The notes: generated by a model from the letters alone, not told the origin. DNA of 57,092 nucleotides from Methanobacteriota archaeon (GCA_004195635.1 PSPT01000008.1:70380-127471), one strand, 5' to 3'; positions 7,329 to 16,173 are shown, numbered from the stretch's first letter. Numbers and translations: made by a program.

Positions 7329-8927
7329 TTGCGTAAAGAGAAATGGGAAACTTTGAGCGGTATAGAGATTCCACTTGATTTGCAAGATGCAGCCAGGCAA
7401 TCCTTGCAAGCGGATAGTGAAAATACTAGTACTGAAAATGCCGGCCAACCACCTTATACAAGAGGAATTCATTCTACAATGTATCGTTCGCGCTTGTGGA
7501 CTATGCGTCAATACGCAGGGTTTTCCAGCGCAAAACAGACGAATGAGCGCTTTAAATTATTGCTTGACAGAGGACAAAAAGGACTCTCTGTGGCTTTTGA
7601 CCTGCCCACTCAATTAGGAATGGACAGTGACGATGCGATGTCTGCCGGTGAAATTGGGAAAGTAGGGGTAGCCATAGATAGTGTTGCAGATATGCAGCAA
7701 TTATTTGCGAATATTCCCTTGGATAAAGTTTCCACATCCATGACAATTAATTCACCAGCAATTATCTTGCTAGCCATGTATATTGTGGTTGCTGAGGAAC
7801 AGGGTGTTCCGCAAAGTGAAATCCGCGGTACAATACAAAATGACATTCTAAAGGAATACATAGCAAGGGGAACATATGTTTTCCCACCTAACCACAGTAT
7901 GAGATTGATTGGCGACATTTTCCAATACTGCACAAACTCCGTTCCAAAATGGAATACAATTTCAATTTCGGGATACCACATTAGAGAAGCAGGTTCAACT
8001 GCTGTTCAAGAAGTGGCATTCACATTATCCAATGCACTTGAATATGTCAAATATGCAGTAGATGCAGGATTAGAAGTTGATTCATTTGCGCCACGTCTCT
8101 CATTCTTCTTTAATTGCCACAATGACTTTTTTGAGGAAATTGCTAAGTTTAGAGCAGCGCGGAAATTGTGGCATGATTTGATGACTGAGCACTTTAAGCC
8201 AACTAACCCAAAGAGTTCCATGTTGAGATTCCATACTCAAGTAGCAGGGGTTTCATTAACCGCCCAACAACCATTAAACAATATTGCTAGAGTTACTATT
8301 CAGGCTCTTGCTGCAGTATGTGGAGGGACTCAAAGCCTCCACACTAATTCCTTTGACGAAGCGTTGGGGCTTCCAACCGAAAAAAGTGCAACTGTAGCCC
8401 TTAGAACTCAGCAAGTAATTGCCGAAGAAAGTGGAGCGGCAGATGTTGTTGATCCACTTGGAGGCTCACATCATGTTGAATATTTGACCGAAAAAATATA
8501 CTCCCTCGCAAGAAGTGAAATTGAAAAAATTGATTCCTATGGCGGTGCCCTAAAGGCGATGGAAGATGGTTACCAACAGAGGGCAATACACGATGCTGCA
8601 TGGGAACACCTCCAGCAGGTAGAATCAGGCGAAAGAAAAATTGTCGGAGTGAATCATGGAATAATGGATGAAGGCGAAGGGCCTGAAACCCTTACTCTAG
8701 ATCCGGCAATAGCACAATCACAGTTGACTAATTTGGCTAATTTGAAAAATTCCAGAGATATGGAAAAGGTCAAACAATGCTTAGCAGCAGTAAGTTCTTG
8801 TGCTAATAGTGAGGAAAATATTTTCCCAATAATCATTGAGGCCGTGCGAAATAATTGTACTCTCGGAGAGGTGATGAATTCAATGAAGGAAATCTTTGGC
8901 ACATACCGTTCACCGAGCGGGTTTTAA
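7329..8927 (+). CDS. mcmA1: Methylmalonyl-CoA mutase, large (catalytic) subunit
   Basis: Interconverts methylmalonyl-CoA and succinyl-CoA with adenosylcobalamin. The start is TTG 7329: GGGGAGGTG lies five bases before it, and the frame upstream (from GTG 7287) would place that signal inside the gene. 532 residues, the size of the substrate-binding TIM-barrel chain only. Visible motifs include YTRGIHSTMYRSRLWTMRQY, GLSVAFDLPTQLG, GTIQNDILKEY, ISGYHIREAGSTA, and TNSFDEALGLPTE. No DxHxxG cobalamin-binding domain follows, so the small subunit must be encoded elsewhere, as in archaeal split mutases. The epimerase gene follows after 12 bp. Confidence 0.94.
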   Translation: MRKEKWETLSGIEIPLDLQDAARQSLQADSENTSTENAGQPPYTRGIHSTMYRSRLWTMRQYAGFSSAKQTNERFKLLLDRGQKGLSVAFDLPTQLGMDSDDAMSAGEIGKVGVAIDSVADMQQLFANIPLDKVSTSMTINSPAIILLAMYIVVAEEQGVPQSEIRGTIQNDILKEYIARGTYVFPPNHSMRLIGDIFQYCTNSVPKWNTISISGYHIREAGSTAVQEVAFTLSNALEYVKYAVDAGLEVDSFAPRLSFFFNCHNDFFEEIAKFRAARKLWHDLMTEHFKPTNPKSSMLRFHTQVAGVSLTAQQPLNNIARVTIQALAAVCGGTQSLHTNSFDEALGLPTEKSATVALRTQQVIAEESGAADVVDPLGGSHHVEYLTEKIYSLARSEIEKIDSYGGALKAMEDGYQQRAIHDAAWEHLQQVESGERKIVGVNHGIMDEGEGPETLTLDPAIAQSQLTNLANLKNSRDMEKVKQCLAAVSSCANSEENIFPIIIEAVRNNCTLGEVMNSMKEIFGTYRSPSGF

Positions 8928-8939
8928 ACGGGTGGAATA

Positions 8940-9374
8940 ATGAACGAAGAAGTAGCAAATAAAGTCGGACCAGTGATGGTTGACCACATTGGCATTGCAT
9001 GTGAAAATCTTGAACAAGCGAGTAAGTTTTGGCAATTACTTGGGCTTGAGCAGGGAGTGGAAGATGAATTGGTTGATGAGCAAGGTGTAACTACGCGCTT
9101 TTTTGCCACAGCCAGTGGGAGACCAGCGAAGATTGAGTTGCTTGAACCGACTTCAGATGATACACCAATTGGGCGTTTTATTGCTAAGAAAGGGATAGGA
9201 GTTCAACAAGTTTGCTTTAGCGTGGGAAATCTGCAAGCAATTTTGGATTATTTACATGACAATGAAGTAATACTGATCAATCGAAATCCGGTAATCGGAG
9301 CTGGTGGGAAAATTATTGCCTTTGTCCACCCAAAGAGTACCGGCGGAGTCTTAGTTGAGTTGACTCAAAGATAG
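8940..9374 (+). CDS. mce: Methylmalonyl-CoA epimerase
   Basis: Converts (S)- to (R)-methylmalonyl-CoA, feeding the mutase encoded just upstream. The 144-residue glyoxalase/VOC protein has the paired beta-alpha-beta modules: VDHIGIACENLEQASKFW at the N-terminus and GIGVQQVCFSVGNLQAILDY in the second module. Metal ligands expected of the family are visible as H (VDHIG), Q (GVQQVCF) and the C-terminal E (VLVELTQ). GGGTGG precedes the ATG by five bases. Together with the mutase this supports a propionyl-CoA or branched/odd-chain catabolic route. Confidence 0.92.
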   Translation: MNEEVANKVGPVMVDHIGIACENLEQASKFWQLLGLEQGVEDELVDEQGVTTRFFATASGRPAKIELLEPTSDDTPIGRFIAKKGIGVQQVCFSVGNLQAILDYLHDNEVILINRNPVIGAGGKIIAFVHPKSTGGVLVELTQR

Positions 9375-9488
9375 ATGTTTTTACAAAAAGAATATGCACA
9401 ACGGTGTCATTCTAGAAGGATTGGCACATTTTTATGTGAAGAGAGGTCGTTTAAGAGTTAGTTTTGAGCCGGTAAGGCTCTTGAAGGG

Positions 9489-9812
9489 ATGGATGTTCGG
9501 AGGGTTATGCGAGCAAGTCTAAGTCGTCTCATTGCCGAGGCTTATATTGATGCAGTTACTGTAAGAGCAGAGGCGGAATTCCTTTGCAATACCTTGGATG
9601 AGGCTAGAAGCAAGGGCGAAATTAGCAATGATGCTTTCCTTGATGCAGGGGTCGTTCACGGTGCATTAGATAATTTGGCGACTCATATTGATTTGGGGGT
9701 TTCGCAAAAGGAAATTCAACAAATGCTGAGAGAACAACTTTCACGAGCAGAACGGATTGCTGAGAAGCATCCAACACTTGATGAAACAGTTGATTCAAAA
9801 CGCAGCAGGTGA
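9489..9812 (+). CDS. Small helical protein, unknown function
   Basis: About 107 residues, predicted almost entirely alpha-helical, without membrane segments or cysteine motifs (one Cys only). The start may be ATG 9489 or ATG 9507 (MRASLSRLIAEAY, with GGAGGG just before). A GAGCC-GGTAA-GGCTC hairpin (9465-9479) lies immediately upstream. The stop TGA is embedded in the GGTGAT ribosome binding site of the ABC ATPase gene, which suggests translational coupling and a role linked to that transporter. Family not recognised. Confidence 0.65.
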   Translation: MDVRRVMRASLSRLIAEAYIDAVTVRAEAEFLCNTLDEARSKGEISNDAFLDAGVVHGALDNLATHIDLGVSQKEIQQMLREQLSRAERIAEKHPTLDETVDSKRSR

Positions 9813-9816
9813 TTTC

Positions 9817-10665
9817 TTGTCGGCTCTTCTCACTCTTAACGGAGTGAGTAAACACTTTGGTCACATTGAGGCACTCAGCCGAGTTGACCTAACTCTCAAT
9901 CGAGGAGATATTGTTGGTCTAGTGGGTGGAAATGGTGCCGGGAAAACTACTCTTTTACGATTGATGTGTGGGCTATATCAACCAACTGATGGAACCGTCG
10001 TATACCATGGAGAAAATGGTGACCGTCCATTGGTTGAGATGAGAAATCATTTGGGTGTTGTTCCAGAGGGCACTGGATTATACCACCGACTTACTGCTTG
10101 GGAGAACATTCGTTACCATACTAGACTTCATGGAATAGAGGATGAGGTTGCGTGGAAAAAAACACTTCAATTAGCCGATGCCCTGTCATTTACTGGGGAA
10201 CTTGGGCGACCAACTCGTGGCTTTAGCCGTGGAATGAGGCAAAAAACCGCAATAATAAGGGCTCTAGCCCATTCCCCAGACATTCTTCTCTTGGATGAAC
10301 CTACTGGAGGGTTGGATGTCACTAGTGCAAGAGAGGTCCGTTCGCTTGTAGGTCAAGTTAGAGATTCAGGGGGCACTGTCATTTACAGTACTCATCATTT
10401 AGCCGAAGCGCAACAAGTATGTGATCGGATAATTATCATTCATAATGGAGAAGTTAGGGCGGATGGCTCACCAGATGAACTAATGCGTTATACCGAAGAG
10501 AAAAATCTGGAAGACGCTTATGTAAGTCTAACTGCCGATGCTGCAAGGATTTTCGATGATGTTGACACGGAAGGGAAGATTGCAAAAATTTGGCGTAAAT
10601 TACTTACTCCCCGCAGACTGCCAAGTAACATGAGTTCTCCAGAGGAGGTGAATGAAGATGAGTAA
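9817..10665 (+). CDS. ABC-2 type transporter ATPase (NatA-like)
   Basis: ATP-binding subunit of a membrane exporter. The preferred start is TTG 9817, five bases after GGTGAT; the open frame extends to ATG 9757 inside the previous gene. About 282 residues, with Walker A GGNGAGKTT, a Q-loop region near VVPEG, a signature variant FSRGMRQK (SRGM instead of SGGQ), Walker B ILLLDEPTGGLD and the switch histidine in STHH. The SRGM-type signature is usual in the CcmA/NatA/drug-resistance group. The 3' end overlaps the permease start by 8 bp. Confidence 0.9.
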   Translation: MSALLTLNGVSKHFGHIEALSRVDLTLNRGDIVGLVGGNGAGKTTLLRLMCGLYQPTDGTVVYHGENGDRPLVEMRNHLGVVPEGTGLYHRLTAWENIRYHTRLHGIEDEVAWKKTLQLADALSFTGELGRPTRGFSRGMRQKTAIIRALAHSPDILLLDEPTGGLDVTSAREVRSLVGQVRDSGGTVIYSTHHLAEAQQVCDRIIIIHNGEVRADGSPDELMRYTEEKNLEDAYVSLTADAARIFDDVDTEGKIAKIWRKLLTPRRLPSNMSSPEEVNEDE

Positions 10666-11902
10666 ACTCAAAGGGCGAATGTTTCGAGTTCGGGCCGTAG
10701 CCACCAAAGAGTTAATCGATTTCGTAAGAGATTGGCGCACGCTTATCGCAGTAATTCTGATCCCCTTGATAATATTCCCTTTACTTTTCATAGCTCTACC
10801 CTTCCTTCTTGAATCTCAAGCCGAAGAGAGAAGTGAGTTTGAATTGCGAATTGTAGTTCAATCTGAAAGTGAAGATACGGATTTCATGGCATATTTGGAC
10901 GGTGATAATGCGAATATCACATGGGAGGAATTGCCCGCTGGAATTGCCAACTTGTCTGACCCAGGACCTGATTATTCGAGGGTAAGAGAGCATGGAGTAA
11001 ATGCGATTCTACGCTTGGAAGAAGGAGTTGAGGACAATTCGACCATCTGGAATTATTCTATATTACGCGATTCTACCGATGAAATGGCTAATGAGGCAAC
11101 TAAGCGAATAGTGACTGCGTTGAATACATGGGAGGAGCAGTTGATTGAGGCGACTCTTGATGAAAACGATTTGAATCCAAACACCACCCTAAACCCTATT
11201 CGCTGGGGTGGAGATATTGATGCATCAGATGTTGCAACTGCGGGCGAGCAGGCCGGTTTCGCACTTTCTCTTTTTATCCCCTTGATTGTTGCCACTTGGA
11301 CTGCTACTTCGGCTATGCAACCATCTATCGACATGACTGCAGGGGAACGAGAAAGAGGCACCATGGAGGCACTTCTTTGTGCGCCCATTAACCGCTTTGA
11401 ATTATTACTCGGCAAGTGGATTGCTGTTGCTTTGATTTCGGCTACAGGGGTATTAGCACAAGTTTGTGCACTCTTCTTTGCAATAAGTTTCATCGCCAGC
11501 AACAGTGATACGTTTGGAGTACCAGAACTTAGTTTGTCGGCGATATTATTGATGTTTATGGCTATTCTGTTATTTGCCATAATGGTAGTTGCCTTCCAAT
11601 TAGCTTTGGCGGTACGCAGTCGCAGCACAAAGGAAGCCGGTTCAACTTTGGGGCCGATGATTATCGCAATTCTATTCCCTGCTATGTTTGCCCAATTTAT
11701 CAATTTGGAAGGGGTTGAAGGATATTGGTTTTTGATACCCGTGGTAAATGTTCTACTTGCATTGCGAGAAATTCTCACTAATACTATTATCTTTGAGCAC
11801 ATCATATTGTGGGCTGGCTCGAGTTTAATTTATGCTCTTCTTGCTGCATATTATGCAAGTAGGCAATTTAATCGTGAAGACCTGGTTGATTCAATCAATT
11901 GA
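10658..11902 (+). CDS. ABC-2 type transporter permease (NatB-like)
   Basis: Membrane subunit partnering the ATPase encoded immediately upstream. ATG 10658 is eight bases after GGAGGTG; an ATG at 10652 is too close to it. About 414 residues: one N-terminal membrane helix (about 30-50), a large extracytoplasmic domain (about 55-200) and five or six C-terminal helices from about 210. The motif TAGERERGTMEALLCAP, typical of ABC-2/NatB permeases, lies after the second helix. The substrate cannot be deduced; Na+ or organic cation export is known for NatAB. Confidence 0.88.
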   Translation: MSKLKGRMFRVRAVATKELIDFVRDWRTLIAVILIPLIIFPLLFIALPFLLESQAEERSEFELRIVVQSESEDTDFMAYLDGDNANITWEELPAGIANLSDPGPDYSRVREHGVNAILRLEEGVEDNSTIWNYSILRDSTDEMANEATKRIVTALNTWEEQLIEATLDENDLNPNTTLNPIRWGGDIDASDVATAGEQAGFALSLFIPLIVATWTATSAMQPSIDMTAGERERGTMEALLCAPINRFELLLGKWIAVALISATGVLAQVCALFFAISFIASNSDTFGVPELSLSAILLMFMAILLFAIMVVAFQLALAVRSRSTKEAGSTLGPMIIAILFPAMFAQFINLEGVEGYWFLIPVVNVLLALREILTNTIIFEHIILWAGSSLIYALLAAYYASRQFNREDLVDSIN

Positions 11903-11989
11903 ACTCAACGAAGTGCAAAATATTAGTTGAAAAGCAATAGTTTACCATTTGTTGATTTGAAAGAGTGTGAACTCACATTGACATCGGCT

Positions 11990-12037
11990 AAGTATTCGCC
12001 ACATATTCGCCGAGTATTACTCTGCGAATACTTATAG
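11990..12037 (+). promoter_or_regulatory. Promoter with operator-like inverted repeat upstream of the RHH gene
   Basis: AAGTATTCGC (11990-11999) is matched by its exact complement GCGAATACTT (12024-12033) with a 24-bp spacer that holds a further TATTCGCC (12004-12011). CTTATAG (12031-12037) is a TATA-like box about 25 bp before the RHH ATG at 12060, which would give a nearly leaderless mRNA. The downstream arm overlaps the TATA box, the arrangement expected for autorepression. Confidence 0.6.
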
Positions 12038-12059
12038 AGTCGAGTTCTTACCGAGAATC

Positions 12060-12239
12060 ATGCCGAAGATCAGTTTGGACGTACCAGCCGAATTGCTAAG
12101 TGACCTAAAGAAGCATGTTGGTGAGCAACATAAATTCATCAGCGTAGCAGATGCTATCAGAACAGCATGTCGTAAAATGCTTGACCAATTGGATATTATT
12201 GATGAGCGCCAAGGACGAATTGGTAAATCAAATGAATAA
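12060..12239 (+). CDS. Ribbon-helix-helix (CopG/Arc-type) transcriptional regulator
   Basis: A 59-residue protein, MPKISLDVPAELLSDLKKHV and onward. The short N-terminal strand (KISLDVP) would form the dimeric DNA-binding ribbon, followed by helix 1 (AELLSDLKKHV), a loop (GEQHKF) and helix 2 (SVADAIRTACRKMLDQL), the standard RHH layout. The repeat-containing promoter directly upstream suggests autoregulation. FolE starts 14 bp downstream and the preQ0 genes follow, so I infer that it controls that operon. There is no obvious ligand-binding domain. Confidence 0.8.
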   Translation: MPKISLDVPAELLSDLKKHVGEQHKFISVADAIRTACRKMLDQLDIIDERQGRIGKSNE

Positions 12240-12253
12240 ATGGGGGAAGGTAA

Positions 12254-12829
12254 ATGATAGCTAGGCAAGAAGCAGAACAAGCAGTGCTCACATTACTTCA
12301 CTATTTGGAGGGTGATGGTTCTAAGCGCGAAGGATTAATTGACACCCCTGAGAGAGTGATAAAGTCATGGAGTGAAATATTCTCTGGTTACAATGAGGAG
12401 GCAGCAGTTGTATTGTCTTCCACATTTAATGGAGAGGGGTATGATGGAATCGTCCTATTGCGCGATATTGAATTTCACTCAACATGTGAGCATCACCTAC
12501 AACCCTTCAAAGGAAAAGCACATGTTGCATATATTCCAACTGATAGAATAGTCGGAATTAGTAAATTAGCGAGATTGGTTGATTTACACGCAAGGCGATT
12601 GCAGAATCAGGAACGTATTACCAAGAATATCGCTGATGATTTGGTTGAACATTTGACACCACTTGGAGCTGGAGTAATCATAGAAGCAAGCCATGGATGT
12701 ATGCAATGCAGAGGTGTACGCAAGCAAAATGCAATAATGACCACCAGTGCTATGCGTGGAGTATTCTTTGACAAACCAGAAGCCAGAGCTGAATTGTTTC
12801 AATTAATTGGTAATGGTCGCCTAAACTAA
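12254..12829 (+). CDS. folE: GTP cyclohydrolase I (FolE type)
   Basis: Converts GTP to 7,8-dihydroneopterin triphosphate, the first step toward preQ0 and archaeosine (and toward pterins). 191 residues with the type IA motifs: EGLIDTPERV, the zinc-site segment STCEHHLQPFKGKAHVAYIP, GISKLARLVDLHARRLQNQE and CMQCRGVRK with the second zinc cysteine. GGAAGGT precedes the ATG. Many archaea use the unrelated MptA/FolE2 instead; a FolE-type enzyme here suggests bacterial ancestry. It is the second gene of the RHH-folE-que cluster. Confidence 0.94.
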   Translation: MIARQEAEQAVLTLLHYLEGDGSKREGLIDTPERVIKSWSEIFSGYNEEAAVVLSSTFNGEGYDGIVLLRDIEFHSTCEHHLQPFKGKAHVAYIPTDRIVGISKLARLVDLHARRLQNQERITKNIADDLVEHLTPLGAGVIIEASHGCMQCRGVRKQNAIMTTSAMRGVFFDKPEARAELFQLIGNGRLN

Positions 12830-12894
12830 GAGCAACGATGAATCTGCGAAAAGAAATCGAAGAATGATGATCATTACTAGAATGGAGGGATGAA

Positions 12895-13572
12895 ATGTCA
12901 ATTGAAATCCAAGATGAAACATCACCTTGCGACATTGTTCATGAAGAGAAAAGTAATACACAGGTAGATATTGAATCAGAATATCCAGTAGTAGAGATAT
13001 TTCATAGTGTGCAGGGCGAGGGGATAAAGGCGGGGATACCCCAAGTGTTTATTCGCTTCGGAGGATGTAATCTGAACTGTAAATGGTGCGATACTGACTT
13101 TACAAAATACACAATAATGACTGCCGCTCAAATCGTTGAAGAGGTTTCAAAATACAATTGCACTAATCTCATTTTCACTGGAGGAGAGCCGATGTTAAAT
13201 GACTTATGGCCATTAAGTCGATTATTTCATTCAAGAGGATACTACCTGTCATGCGAAAGCAACGGAACAATTGCCATTCCTGAGGGTTTGCTAGATTGGA
13301 TTTGCATTTCCCCTAAGGATCAGGAATTCCCCAATGTTGTTATTAGGCAAAAAACAGGAGATGAATTGAAGTGTGTTTATGTTGGCCAAGACCTCTCTAT
13401 GTATGATGAAATAATTAATGGATTTGATAATTTACTCCTTCAGCCATGCTATGACCATTCAAAGGGCGTAGAGTGGAATGGTAGGAATTTCGCCGAGGTT
13501 GAGGAAGTAGTAAAGATGAACCAAAAGTGGCGCCTATCCCTGCAAACTCACAAATGGATGGGGGTTGACTAA
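12895..13572 (+). CDS. queE: 7-carboxy-7-deazaguanine synthase
   Basis: Radical SAM enzyme that contracts 6-carboxytetrahydropterin to 7-carboxy-7-deazaguanine. 225 residues. The iron-sulfur ligands form CxxxCxxC at C58, C62 and C65 (GGCNLNCKWCDTDF). Upstream is the family motif FHSVQGEGIKAGIPQVFIRF and downstream LIFTGGEPMLN for SAM binding. The first 28 residues are an acidic extension not needed for the fold. GGAGGGATG precedes the ATG. It takes the product of QueD, encoded two genes downstream, and hands over to QueC. Confidence 0.92.
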   Translation: MSIEIQDETSPCDIVHEEKSNTQVDIESEYPVVEIFHSVQGEGIKAGIPQVFIRFGGCNLNCKWCDTDFTKYTIMTAAQIVEEVSKYNCTNLIFTGGEPMLNDLWPLSRLFHSRGYYLSCESNGTIAIPEGLLDWICISPKDQEFPNVVIRQKTGDELKCVYVGQDLSMYDEIINGFDNLLLQPCYDHSKGVEWNGRNFAEVEEVVKMNQKWRLSLQTHKWMGVD

Positions 13573-13642
13573 TGTCTTCTAATTCTAATAAATGGGCCGC
13601 AGAACTAATGGATTGTTGAAGTGCTGACTAAGGGGCTAGATT

Positions 13643-14806
13643 ATGCGAGCAGTTATGGCACTAAGTGGTGGAATGGATTCTACTGGCCTGTTGATGCGTT
13701 TACTTGCTGATGGCTTCAAAGTCTCATGTATTTCATTTGAATATGGGCAAAAGCATAATGTTGAATTGCAAAGGGCTCAGGCCAATATTGCTTATCTTAG
13801 TGAAAAAGGTTACTCAGTTGAGCATGAAATTGCGGATTTAAGTTCAGCCATGAGCCTTTTTCATAGCGCACTTATCACCGGTGGAGAGGATATTCCCGAA
13901 GGACATTATGAGGAACAACAGATGAAGGCAACTGTGGTTCCAAACCGTAATGCCATATTTTCTTCAATCCTTTATGGGTATGCATTGTCCGTTGCCTTGA
14001 GAGAAAATGTAAAGGTGGATATTGCTCTTGGAGTCCATAGTGGCGACCATGAGATTTATCCCGATTGTCGTCCTGAATTTTACGCGGCACTTGAGCACGC
14101 TTTTGCAATAGGTAATTGGGATAGCGAAAGAATCTCTCTAAACCTACCATACATTTCAGGAGATAAGGAATCAATTTTGAGAGATGCTGAAGATGCAATA
14201 GAAAAGCTTGGGCTTGATTTTAACACTGTATTTGCTAATACAAATACCTCATACAACCCAGATGAATGGGGAAGGTCTAGTGGAACAAGTGGTGCTGATG
14301 TTGAGAGGATTTTGGCATTCCATGCAATCGGGCGGGCAGACCCAGTTGAATATTCCACTTCTTGGGAAGAAGTTTTACTTGCAGCACTAGAAGTAGAGGC
14401 AATGCATAAGAATGCACAATATCGCCAGCAATTATCCACTGAACAATATCGTATTACTAGAGAAAATGGAACTGAGGCAGCCTTTAGTGGGATATATTGG
14501 GATGAAAATAGAGAAGGAGGTTATATGTGTATTTGTTGTGGACATTTGTTATTTACATCACAATTAAAATTCGATTCAAATTGCGGTTGGCCCTCATTCC
14601 ATTCTGAAGATGCAAATGCTGAAATTAAGCGTATTATAGACAATTCATCAGGAATGGTACGAACCGAAGTAAGGTGTGACAAGTGTGATGCACACCTCGG
14701 GCATGTATTTAATGACGGACCGCAAAAGTTTGGCGGCGAGAGATATTGCATTAATTCAGCGGCATTAAATTTAGTATTAGCAATTAAAGAGGTGAAAGAG
14801 GAATGA
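13643..14806 (+). CDS. queC: Fusion of QueC-like 7-cyano-7-deazaguanine synthase and methionine sulfoxide reductase B
   Basis: Residues 1-245 are QueC: the PP-loop SGGMDST (8-14), VPNRNAIFSSI (99-109) and HSGDHEIYPDCRPEF (132-146). QueC converts CDG to preQ0 with ammonia and ATP. Residues 265-387 are MsrB: LSTEQYRITRENGTE, zinc pairs CICC (C296/C299) and CDKC (C345/C348), GWPSFH and catalytic C369 in RYCINS. MsrB reduces methionine-R-sulfoxide. The usual QueC zinc site, Cys before Tyr plus CGxCxxC, reads S203, S213, S216 and D219 here, so all four positions are non-Cys. There is no frame break between domains. AGGGG precedes the ATG and queD overlaps the end by 4 bp. Confidence 0.93.
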   Translation: MRAVMALSGGMDSTGLLMRLLADGFKVSCISFEYGQKHNVELQRAQANIAYLSEKGYSVEHEIADLSSAMSLFHSALITGGEDIPEGHYEEQQMKATVVPNRNAIFSSILYGYALSVALRENVKVDIALGVHSGDHEIYPDCRPEFYAALEHAFAIGNWDSERISLNLPYISGDKESILRDAEDAIEKLGLDFNTVFANTNTSYNPDEWGRSSGTSGADVERILAFHAIGRADPVEYSTSWEEVLLAALEVEAMHKNAQYRQQLSTEQYRITRENGTEAAFSGIYWDENREGGYMCICCGHLLFTSQLKFDSNCGWPSFHSEDANAEIKRIIDNSSGMVRTEVRCDKCDAHLGHVFNDGPQKFGGERYCINSAALNLVLAIKEVKEE

Positions 14807-15252
14807 CGACAATAATTCGTAGATATGTAGAAACTGACACTGGACATCGTGTTCCAAATCATAAGAGCAAATGCCAGCATATGCATGGGCACAGGTATCG
14901 CTTTGAGGCAGAAATCGAAGGCGATATTGTAACCGATAGTGGAGTTTCAGAAGAAGGAATGCTAATTGATTTCTCAGACGTTAGTGCAATACTAGCACAA
15001 TATGTCCATGATGTAGTTGATCATGCATTCGTTGTATATTCAGGTGATGAAAAAGGTCGAGCCGCATGTGCTGTGATGGGTGATGAACATAGAACTGTTG
15101 TTGTCCCCTTTATTCCTACTGCTGAGAATTTGGCCAAGTGGGCTTTTGAACAAGTTGAGCCGCATATCAAGACATCATACGGCAATCGCTTGAAATTAGT
15201 AGCAATGCATGTGCGTGAGACACCAAAATCATGGGCCACATGGAAACCCTAG
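14803..15252 (+). CDS. queD: 6-carboxy-5,6,7,8-tetrahydropterin synthase
   Basis: Converts dihydroneopterin triphosphate to 6-carboxytetrahydropterin, bridging FolE and QueE. 149 residues of the PTPS family: metal histidines in TGHR and HMHGHRY, the preceding catalytic Cys (SKCQHMHGH), DFSDV, DHAF and the closing VRETPKSWATW. ATG 14803 overlaps the queC::msrB stop as ATGA, with GAGGTGAAA upstream, so the two are translationally coupled. It is the last gene of the operon and converges on the TrmJ-like gene. Confidence 0.92.
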   Translation: MTTIIRRYVETDTGHRVPNHKSKCQHMHGHRYRFEAEIEGDIVTDSGVSEEGMLIDFSDVSAILAQYVHDVVDHAFVVYSGDEKGRAACAVMGDEHRTVVVPFIPTAENLAKWAFEQVEPHIKTSYGNRLKLVAMHVRETPKSWATWKP

Positions 15253-15300
15253 ATAAATTCAAAAGTTACCTGCTTTCACCAGATGCAAAAGAGCAGTACC

Positions 15301-16173
15301 TCACTCCTCCTCATAGATTTGAAAAGGAATATTTATTGATGATTCTTCAGTGACATTCAAGCGCTTGCGGCGCTTTTTTTGCCAATCGACATCACCTGCT
15401 TGCTTCTGCATTGCAGTAGTAGCTTCGACAAAGGCACCAAGGAGTCGATGGGCCTCAATATCAAGCGGCATACCACGCATTATTACTCTTGTCAATAATG
15501 TGGAATAAGTTTCTTTCCGTTTATCATCGCCAGTTAATGAATATCCAAATTCGCGGATGGCTTGGCGTAGTAATTTACGAATTTCAGGCGAAATAGTTCT
15601 ATCTAATTGCAAATGATCTGCAACTCCCAACGATGACCCTTGAACCAGAATATGGTGGCGATGAATCTCATAGAGAGTAGTATTAACTGCATGGCTTAAG
15701 TTAGCAATAGGGTATCCCTCCCAAGTTGGAAGAGTCATTAGTAAATCGCACTTTGTTAACTCAGGTGTTGAGAGACCCATGCCTTCCTCGCCAAAAACTA
15801 TAGCGATTTTACCGCCGTTTTCAGGGCCTAATTCTGCTACATCCCAAGGGTTAAGGAAATGACGAAAAACTGTCTTGGGGCCATGTTCTCTCTTTCCGCT
15901 TGTACCAATGACAAGGTTGCAATCCGCTACTGCTTCTTCCCAAGTTGAGAATATTCCGGCCTCATCAAGTATGCTTCCTGCATGCTTTGCTCGATTACGG
16001 GCTTCATCGCAAGTAATGTCACATTGTGGCTCAATTAAGCGAAGTTTTGTAAAACCGTAATTCATCATTGCTCGGCAGACAGCACCTAAGTTCCCTGGAT
16101 GTTGCGACTTGACGAGTATGACAATTGGGTCCCAACCTCGTTGTGGCAAGGGGACATCGCGGCGCTCACCCAT
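15301..16173 (-). CDS. trmJ: TrmJ-like tRNA 2'-O-methyltransferase (SPOUT)
   Basis: Probable SAM-dependent ribose methyltransferase acting on tRNA position 32. ATG 16173 has GGTGA five bases upstream; the frame extends to 16257 but would then be buried in the preceding gene. About 290 residues with SpoU motifs: motif 1 HPGNLGAVCRAMMNYGF, motif 2 KIAIVFGEEGMGLSTPEL, motif 3 LPTWEGYPIANLSHAVN. The C-terminal part is helical and basic, as in TrmJ. It overlaps the 77-aa gene upstream by 8 bp and is the last gene of the ribosomal operon. Confidence 0.87.
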   Translation of the reverse strand: MGERRDVPLPQRGWDPIVILVKSQHPGNLGAVCRAMMNYGFTKLRLIEPQCDITCDEARNRAKHAGSILDEAGIFSTWEEAVADCNLVIGTSGKREHGPKTVFRHFLNPWDVAELGPENGGKIAIVFGEEGMGLSTPELTKCDLLMTLPTWEGYPIANLSHAVNTTLYEIHRHHILVQGSSLGVADHLQLDRTISPEIRKLLRQAIREFGYSLTGDDKRKETYSTLLTRVIMRGMPLDIEAHRLLGAFVEATTAMQKQAGDVDWQKKRRKRLNVTEESSINIPFQIYEEE

